From positions 1-5,245 of the forward strand of contig JAJXXM010000426.1 in NCBI GenBank assembly GCA_021781095.1: 5,245 nucleotides of DNA, read 5' to 3'. This stretch comes from a bacterium. GTDB taxonomy: Bacteria > Eremiobacterota > Eremiobacteria > Baltobacterales > Baltobacteraceae. Positions 1-5,245 of this stretch are shown piece by piece. The position numbers were made by a program, and so were the translations under genes. The notes beneath the pieces are model-generated. The model was not told the origin of the DNA. It ran no database searches and saw only the letters and a program-made list of their open reading frames with translations. The first letter of the stretch is position 1. Every line of letters begins with the position of its first letter.

Positions 1-1760
<1,760 letters not shown>

Positions 1761-1777
1761 CGGCGCCGGCTGCAGGC

Positions 1778-2194
1778 CTACGTTCCGAGCGTTAAGGGAT
1801 TTGCAGCCGAGGTGCTCTGCCAGTTCGAGGTGCACTGCTGGTAGGTCGTCGTCGTCCCCGATGAGCTCGACTGCGTGAAGAAGCAGTAGACGGTTCCGGG
1901 GGTCATCGCCGTGAACTCGACCTCGCCGGAGGCATTCGTCGTCTGCTGCTGGAGCACGTTGGCGGGAGCCGCACAGCCGTTGCTCGTGCAGAGCGAGACC
2001 GCGACGTTGGGAACCGGAGTCGCCGAGGCGGTGACCTTGACGAACGCCGAGGTGATCGATGGATTCGCCGTCGGCGAAACCGTCGGAGCCGCAGTCGGCG
2101 TGGTATATGCGGTCAGCCCATTATTGGAGTTACAGGCGACAACGGAGAGCGCGAGCGCGAGCAGCGCGCCGGCGATGATAAACGGTCGTGGCAT
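1778..2194 (-). CDS. Small secreted lipoprotein, likely beta-sandwich, four cysteines
   Basis: A 138-residue protein read from ATG 2194 to TAG 1778. Residues 1-20 form a signal peptide (MPRP, then a hydrophobic stretch) ending in the lipobox VVAC, so Cys21 should be lipidated and the protein anchored on the outer face of a membrane. Residues 27-47 are a Thr/Pro/Ala linker. The rest (about 48-138) is rich in Thr, Ser and Val, with a pattern like transthyretin or carboxypeptidase-regulatory-like domains (FVKVTASATPVPNVAVSLC, then ASGEVEFTAMTPGTVYCFF). Four cysteines at 69, 74, 104 and 121 could form two disulfides. No catalytic motif is visible and I do not recognise a specific family. It begins 16 bases after the antiporter stop, with no clear Shine-Dalgarno, and is probably the last gene of the paaX-antiporter transcript. 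A longer frame from 2413 is rejected because its extra N-terminus is antiporter antisense-frame sequence that would bury the signal peptide. Confidence 0.8.
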   Translation of the reverse strand: MPRPFIIAGALLALALSVVACNSNNGLTAYTTPTAAPTVSPTANPSITSAFVKVTASATPVPNVAVSLCTSNGCAAPANVLQQQTTNASGEVEFTAMTPGTVYCFFTQSSSSGTTTTYQQCTSNWQSTSAANPLTLGT

Positions 2195-2210
2195 AGCCGT
2201 GCAGAGTGCG

Positions 2211-3725
2211 CTATCCGGGCTGCGCGTTCCTCTCGCGGGGCTCGGCGAGCGGTAGCGAGCGGGCGATATGGGCGGGCAGGAAGCCCTTGCCCAGGCGGCT
2301 CCATCGAGGGCTCCCGTCGTCGAGCAGCACCGAAGCGCCACGCTCGCGCACGAGCTCGCCGATGCGCACCTCCGACTCGATAAACGCCGCATCGCAATCC
2401 TGCGAGCGCGCAAAAGCGACGCTCGCTTCGTCGGTGTCGGCGAGCACGACGACGTAGCCCTCCTCTTCGAGGGTGCGCGCGCGCTCGGTGCTCGTCGGGT
2501 CGATACCCGCGAGAACGACGACCGGCTGCCGAAGACGCAGTAGGCGCGATGCCACGATGGAGAGCACCGTCGAAATCGAGACGGTCAGGACGATGACGAC
2601 GAAAAGGACTTCGGAGAAGCGATTGCCGCCCCGAAAGCCCCACGCCGTTAATTGCGTCGCATAATAGGTTGCGAGCGAGACGGCAACGATGCCGCGCGGA
2701 AAGACCGTGCAGGCGAAGATGCGCTCGCGGAGGTTGAGCGCGGATCGTGCCGTTGCGAGTGCGACGACGACGATGCGCAGGAGCACCAACGTTCCGGCGA
2801 TCGCCGCGCCGACGCCGAAGAGCGGTAGGACCGCGGCGATGCGAATCTGCGACGCGAGCAATACGAAAACGGTCGAGAGCGCGAGAATCGAGAGATCTTC
2901 TTTGTACGAGCGAAGCAATCGTTCGCTCGGCAAACCGCGAAAATCGACGACGAGCGCGCACGCGATCACCGCCGTGAGTCCGCTCTCTTGTGCGACGAAT
3001 TCGCCGAGCGCATAAGCGCCAAAGGCCAACGCGAGCAGCAACAACTTCGTTACGTCGCTCGACCACGAACGCGCGTAGCGCCGCAGCAGAAAGAGGCCGA
3101 TCGCGCCGACGATGAGGCCGACGATCGCGCCCGAGCCGAGCCGTTCGATCGTCGCGAGCGCGGTGAGGAACGGGCCGCGTTCGCGCGTGGTGAACGACGT
3201 AAAGGTTGCCGCCGCGACGATGACGCCCATCGCGTCGAGCAGGATGCCTTCGGATTCGAGAAGATGCCGCAATTCCGGGCGGAGGCGGAGGCGTGCGAGC
3301 AGCGGCCCGGTGACCGTCGGGCCGGTGACGATGCACGCCGATGCCAGCATCGCCGCAACGATGGTCGAGAGGCCGAAGGCGCGCGCGAGATGCGGGATGA
3401 CGATCAGGGTGAGCCCGGCGCCGAAAATAACGAGCAAAAAGAGCGGGCGTTTCGGTAATCGGCCGATATCGATGCGTAACGTCGCTTCGAAGAGCACGAT
3501 GACCACGCAGAGCGAGAGCAGCGCTCGCGTCGCCGGAGCGGCGAGATCGAGCTGGAGAAAATTGAGCCCGCTGGGGCCGAGTGCGAGGCCGACGGTCAGG
3601 AGTGTGATAATCGACGGAATGCCGAAGCGTCGCGAGAGCGCGCGTGCGAGCAGCGCCGCAACGAGCACGGCGGCGGCGCCGAACTCCACGACGAGTGCGG
3701 GATACCGAGCGAAAATCGAACTCAC
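2211..3725 (-). CDS. CPA1-family cation/proton antiporter with C-terminal RCK-like domain
   Basis: A 504-residue inner-membrane protein of the monovalent cation:proton antiporter-1 type, which exchanges Na+ or K+ for H+. Residues 1-395 hold roughly 12 to 13 hydrophobic segments. Family motifs include TGPTVTGPLL (134-143) followed by SEGILLDAMG (158-167), whose Asp164 sits where the transport Asp of CPA1 proteins lies, and FPRGIVAVSLA (342-352). The pair before the Asp is Leu-Asp, not Asn-Asp. Similar EGIL-D versions occur in a subgroup of bacterial and cyanobacterial NhaP relatives, by memory. Residues about 400-470 look like one RCK/TrkA-N Rossmann half (VVVLAGIDP, then GYVVVLADTD), but the usual GxGxxG reads GIDPTS, so nucleotide binding is doubtful. 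The start is the GTG at 3725, which overlaps the paaX TGA (GTGA) and is preceded by AGGAA (minus strand, 3739-3735) nine bases upstream. The overlap implies translational coupling to paaX. Confidence 0.92.
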   Translation of the reverse strand: MSSIFARYPALVVEFGAAAVLVAALLARALSRRFGIPSIITLLTVGLALGPSGLNFLQLDLAAPATRALLSLCVVIVLFEATLRIDIGRLPKRPLFLLVIFGAGLTLIVIPHLARAFGLSTIVAAMLASACIVTGPTVTGPLLARLRLRPELRHLLESEGILLDAMGVIVAAATFTSFTTRERGPFLTALATIERLGSGAIVGLIVGAIGLFLLRRYARSWSSDVTKLLLLALAFGAYALGEFVAQESGLTAVIACALVVDFRGLPSERLLRSYKEDLSILALSTVFVLLASQIRIAAVLPLFGVGAAIAGTLVLLRIVVVALATARSALNLRERIFACTVFPRGIVAVSLATYYATQLTAWGFRGGNRFSEVLFVVIVLTVSISTVLSIVASRLLRLRQPVVVLAGIDPTSTERARTLEEEGYVVVLADTDEASVAFARSQDCDAAFIESEVRIGELVRERGASVLLDDGSPRWSRLGKGFLPAHIARSLPLAEPRERNAQPG

Positions 3726-4561
3726 GGGCCCGCGTTCCTATCGAAAAAGCGATTCGAGCGATCGTAGAGCAACGCGTAGTATTCGCGAAAAACCGCCGCT
3801 GCGGTGCTGCCCGGCCAGTGCGCCGGCAACAGAACGCTCGGGAGCGCCGGATCGACGTAGGTGAATTTGCGATAGTCGTGCACGAGCCAGAGCCGTTCGA
3901 CGAATGCATCGCGCTCGCCGAAGGCCCGCGCGCTCCGTTCGGCGTTGAGGCGCGGCCGATAGAGTTCGGTAAAGCGCTCGTAGGCCGCCGCGATCGCCGG
4001 GAGGTTCCAGCAGCGCGCAACTAAGGCCGCATCGCTCCCGGGACCGCGATGCGAACTTTCAAAGATGGCGATATCGCCGGAGGCCTCGGCCTCCGTCGCC
4101 GCCGCCGCGACCGCCGCGAGATCGCCGTTCGGGGAGATCCAGGTCGCGGTCGCCAGCGGGGCCCACCCCAGAACGGCGAGCTCCTTGCGCAAGCGGTCGC
4201 GCCGGTCGCGGCGGCTCTCGTCGATCGAATAGACGAGCATGCGCCAGTGCCCGTCCCAGTCGACGAGCGGTCCGTAGATGCGGGGGCTGAGCTCCTCGAT
4301 CCGCCGTCGGCCGCGATCGGTCACGGCGTAGTAGGCGCGGTTCCCGCTCCGCTCGGCGCGGAGCCACCCCTGGCGAGCGAGGCGCGAGACCGACTGGCGG
4401 ACCGCCGCCTCCGAGACCCCGAAGGGATCCATCAAGCGCACCAGCCCGGCGAGGGCGACCCGTTGCTCCCCAGGGCGACGGGTCACGATATCGCCGTAGA
4501 TGTTGAAGATAAAGGAATTCGGGCGCGAAACCTCTCTGGTAAGACTTTTGTCGTATATCAT
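3722..4561 (-). CDS. paaX: PaaX-family transcriptional repressor (phenylacetic acid catabolism type)
   Basis: A 279-residue regulator from ATG 4561. Residues 15-90 match the PaaX winged helix-turn-helix (SFIFNIYGD near 16-24; a recognition-helix region at about 50-66 with AAVRQSVSRLARQGWL; then a wing, RSGNRAYYAVTDRG). Residues about 100-180 correspond to the central Cas2-like dimerisation domain (DWDGHWRMLVYSI). The C-terminal domain (180-270) carries PSVLLPAHWPG (241-251), very close to LLPAHWAG in E. coli PaaX. Family members bind promoter DNA and are released by an aryl-CoA, typically phenylacetyl-CoA. It is a little shorter than E. coli PaaX (316). The frame stays open to 4711, but that extension runs into the divergent oxygenase gene and has no PaaX-like residues. 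The true start could also be the GTG at 4570; neither has a good Shine-Dalgarno. It faces the oxygenase gene across 52 bases, so control of that gene and of itself is likely. The effector may differ from phenylacetyl-CoA, given the BoxB-like neighbour. Confidence 0.92.
   Translation of the reverse strand: MIYDKSLTREVSRPNSFIFNIYGDIVTRRPGEQRVALAGLVRLMDPFGVSEAAVRQSVSRLARQGWLRAERSGNRAYYAVTDRGRRRIEELSPRIYGPLVDWDGHWRMLVYSIDESRRDRRDRLRKELAVLGWAPLATATWISPNGDLAAVAAAATEAEASGDIAIFESSHRGPGSDAALVARCWNLPAIAAAYERFTELYRPRLNAERSARAFGERDAFVERLWLVHDYRKFTYVDPALPSVLLPAHWPGSTAAAVFREYYALLYDRSNRFFDRNAGP
3735..3739 (-). promoter_or_regulatory. Ribosome binding site for the antiporter's GTG start
   Basis: AGGAA on the minus strand lies nine bases before the GTG at 3725, inside the 3' end of paaX. 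It supports the GTG start that overlaps the paaX stop codon. Confidence 0.6.
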
Positions 4562-4613
4562 TTCTTGCACGGTATGCGATTCTTTTGTCACAATAGTCCT
4601 TGCCGGAGGGTGT
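4562..4613. promoter_or_regulatory. Divergent control region between paaX and the oxygenase gene
   Basis: This 52-base gap separates two divergent starts and is more AT-rich than its surroundings, so both promoters and a PaaX operator probably lie in or just beside it. Visible elements are the 9-base palindrome TTGTCACAA (4585-4593) and the octamer CTTTTGTC at 4582-4589, repeated exactly at 4545-4552 inside the start of paaX, 37 bases away. A near copy, CTTTTGAC, lies at 4633-4640 inside the oxygenase gene. A weak plus-strand -35/-10 pair, TTGCAC (4565-4570) and CACAAT (4589-4594) with 18 bases between, is possible, but it would leave a very short leader. I could not identify a convincing promoter on the minus strand. 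Confidence 0.5.
4605..4609 (+). promoter_or_regulatory. Ribosome binding site for the oxygenase gene
   Basis: GGAGG lies four bases before the ATG at 4614. It is the strongest Shine-Dalgarno in the window and fixes that ATG as the start, although the reading frame stays open further upstream. The spacing is slightly short. Confidence 0.75.
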
Positions 4614-5245
4614 ATGGCTGCGCGAATCTCGACTTTTGACGACTGGATCGACCTGTTGCAATCCTGGCAGAACGATATCGGTTTAGACCGTGAGCTGATC
4701 GAACGTTTCATGCCCGGATATCGCTTCGAGGCGAAATACGGCGAGTTGCCGACCTCGGAGATTTATTTCGGGGATTTCAAGGGTGAGCGCCGCTGGGAGC
4801 GGGTCACCGATATTCCCGACCAGCGTATGCGCGATGCAGCGTTGAATATGATCGTCTATCAGGGCGACACCGAGTTTGCTTCGAACGAGCAGCAGCGTTT
4901 CCTGGTGAATAACGCACCGACGGAGTACGACCTCGCAGCTCTCGTGCGCATTATGGTTGAAGAAACGCGACACGGATACCAAATGTGCCATCTCTTGGTC
5001 GAACAGTTCGGCAGCGAGGGACGGATCGAAGCGCAGAAGATGCTCGAGCGACGCGCGTTCGGTAAGAAGAACCGTCTGTTGAATGCGTTCAACGAAGATG
5101 TGACGCATTGGCTCGATTTCTTCGCGTATACGAATTTTATGGATCGAGACGGTAAGTTCCAGTTGACGATGCTCTCGCATTCGGCGTTCGCGCCGCTCGC
5201 CGCTTCGATGGGACCGATGTTGCGCGAAGAGAGCTTCCACATGGG
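4614..5245 (+). CDS. BoxB/PaaA-type di-iron aryl-CoA oxygenase subunit, N-terminal part; 3' end outside window
   Basis: An open frame of 210 complete codons running off the window end. From memory it aligns closely with BoxB, the catalytic subunit of benzoyl-CoA 2,3-epoxidase: YQGDTEFASNEQQRF (82-96), VEETRHGYQM (115-124), LLNAFNEDVTHWLDFF (155-170), FMDRDGKFQL (175-184) and LREESFHM (203-210). The expected iron ligands are all there: Glu87, Glu117, His120, Asp177, Glu206 and His209, with spacing matching BoxB to within one residue. This family also includes PaaA, which epoxidises phenylacetyl-CoA, but PaaA motifs (KVQDEAGHG) fit less well. The enzyme would insert one oxygen into the ring of an aryl-CoA in the cytoplasm, using electrons from a reductase partner not in view. 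Its N-terminus is about 33 residues shorter than BoxB before the first ligand. The good Shine-Dalgarno supports the chosen start. It is divergent from paaX and presumably its regulatory target. Substrate (benzoyl-CoA, phenylacetyl-CoA or another aryl-CoA) is unresolved. Confidence 0.92.
   Translation, partial: MAARISTFDDWIDLLQSWQNDIGLDRELIERFMPGYRFEAKYGELPTSEIYFGDFKGERRWERVTDIPDQRMRDAALNMIVYQGDTEFASNEQQRFLVNNAPTEYDLAALVRIMVEETRHGYQMCHLLVEQFGSEGRIEAQKMLERRAFGKKNRLLNAFNEDVTHWLDFFAYTNFMDRDGKFQLTMLSHSAFAPLAASMGPMLREESFHM

Noticed and set aside
2195..2413. Longer start for the lipoprotein frame
   Set aside because: The extra 73 residues are an off-frame reading of the antiporter's 3' end and would place the signal peptide internally.
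3112..3864. Plus-strand open frame of 250 codons opposite the antiporter
   Set aside because: It is a low-complexity Arg/Ser/Ala product antisense to a well-supported membrane protein gene.
2113..4020. A 635-codon open frame on the minus strand overlapping the antiporter and paaX
   Set aside because: It lies in a different frame from both genes and is extremely Arg/Ala/Pro-rich with no domain, as expected of an off-frame reading of GC-rich coding DNA.
4078..4095. Inverted repeat CGGAGGCC / GGCCTCCG
   Set aside because: The two arms are separated by only two bases, too few for a hairpin loop without opening the stem, and the sequence encodes an Ala/Glu-rich stretch of PaaX that explains the repetition.
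4562..4711. N-terminal extension of the PaaX frame up to 4711
   Set aside because: It would overlap the start of the oxygenase gene, which has clear homology and a strong ribosome site, and the added 50 residues show no PaaX similarity.
4683..5240. Minus-strand open frame of 185 codons opposite the oxygenase gene
   Set aside because: The plus-strand reading has matching family motifs and all di-iron ligands; the minus-strand product shows nothing recognisable.

Overview
The window carries two converging gene groups plus the start of a third, all fitting aerobic breakdown of aromatic acids through CoA thioesters. The DNA is GC-rich, with third codon positions mostly G or C. The genes are packed tightly and there is no gene-free stretch longer than about 50 bases. 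A lipoprotein with a classical lipobox suggests a diderm or other lipoprotein-bearing bacterium. The lineage cannot be fixed from sequence alone. The style (GC-rich, abundant GCGATCGC-like words, small Thr/Pro-rich lipoproteins) reminds me of poorly cultured soil lineages such as Eremiobacterota, but that is a weak impression.

Layout. Left, plus strand (1-1760): the C-terminal third of a thiolase, with a stop codon that overlaps the start of a complete NAD(P)-type aldehyde dehydrogenase. Middle, minus strand (4561 down to 1778): a PaaX-family repressor, then a CPA1-type cation/proton antiporter whose GTG start overlaps the paaX stop, then a small lipoprotein 16 bases further on. The lipoprotein and aldehyde dehydrogenase genes end only 17 bases apart, tail to tail. 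Right, plus strand (4614 to the window end): the first 210 residues of a BoxB/PaaA-type di-iron oxygenase, divergent from paaX across a 52-base gap that should hold both control regions.

How the genes may work together (inference): PaaX-family proteins repress ring-CoA catabolic genes until an aryl-CoA such as phenylacetyl-CoA accumulates. Here the repressor faces the oxygenase that would epoxidise the ring of an aryl-CoA. The aldehyde dehydrogenase could oxidise a ring-opened semialdehyde or an aromatic aldehyde, and the thiolase could cleave the final 3-oxoacyl-CoA to acetyl-CoA and succinyl-CoA. The less expected elements are the antiporter and the lipoprotein downstream of the regulator, and the oxygenase, which resembles the benzoyl-CoA enzyme BoxB more than the phenylacetyl-CoA enzyme PaaA. 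I see no tRNA, rRNA, CRISPR array, insertion sequence or convincing terminator. No wholly new system is evident; the antiporter/regulator pairing and the oxygenase's substrate are the points most worth following up.
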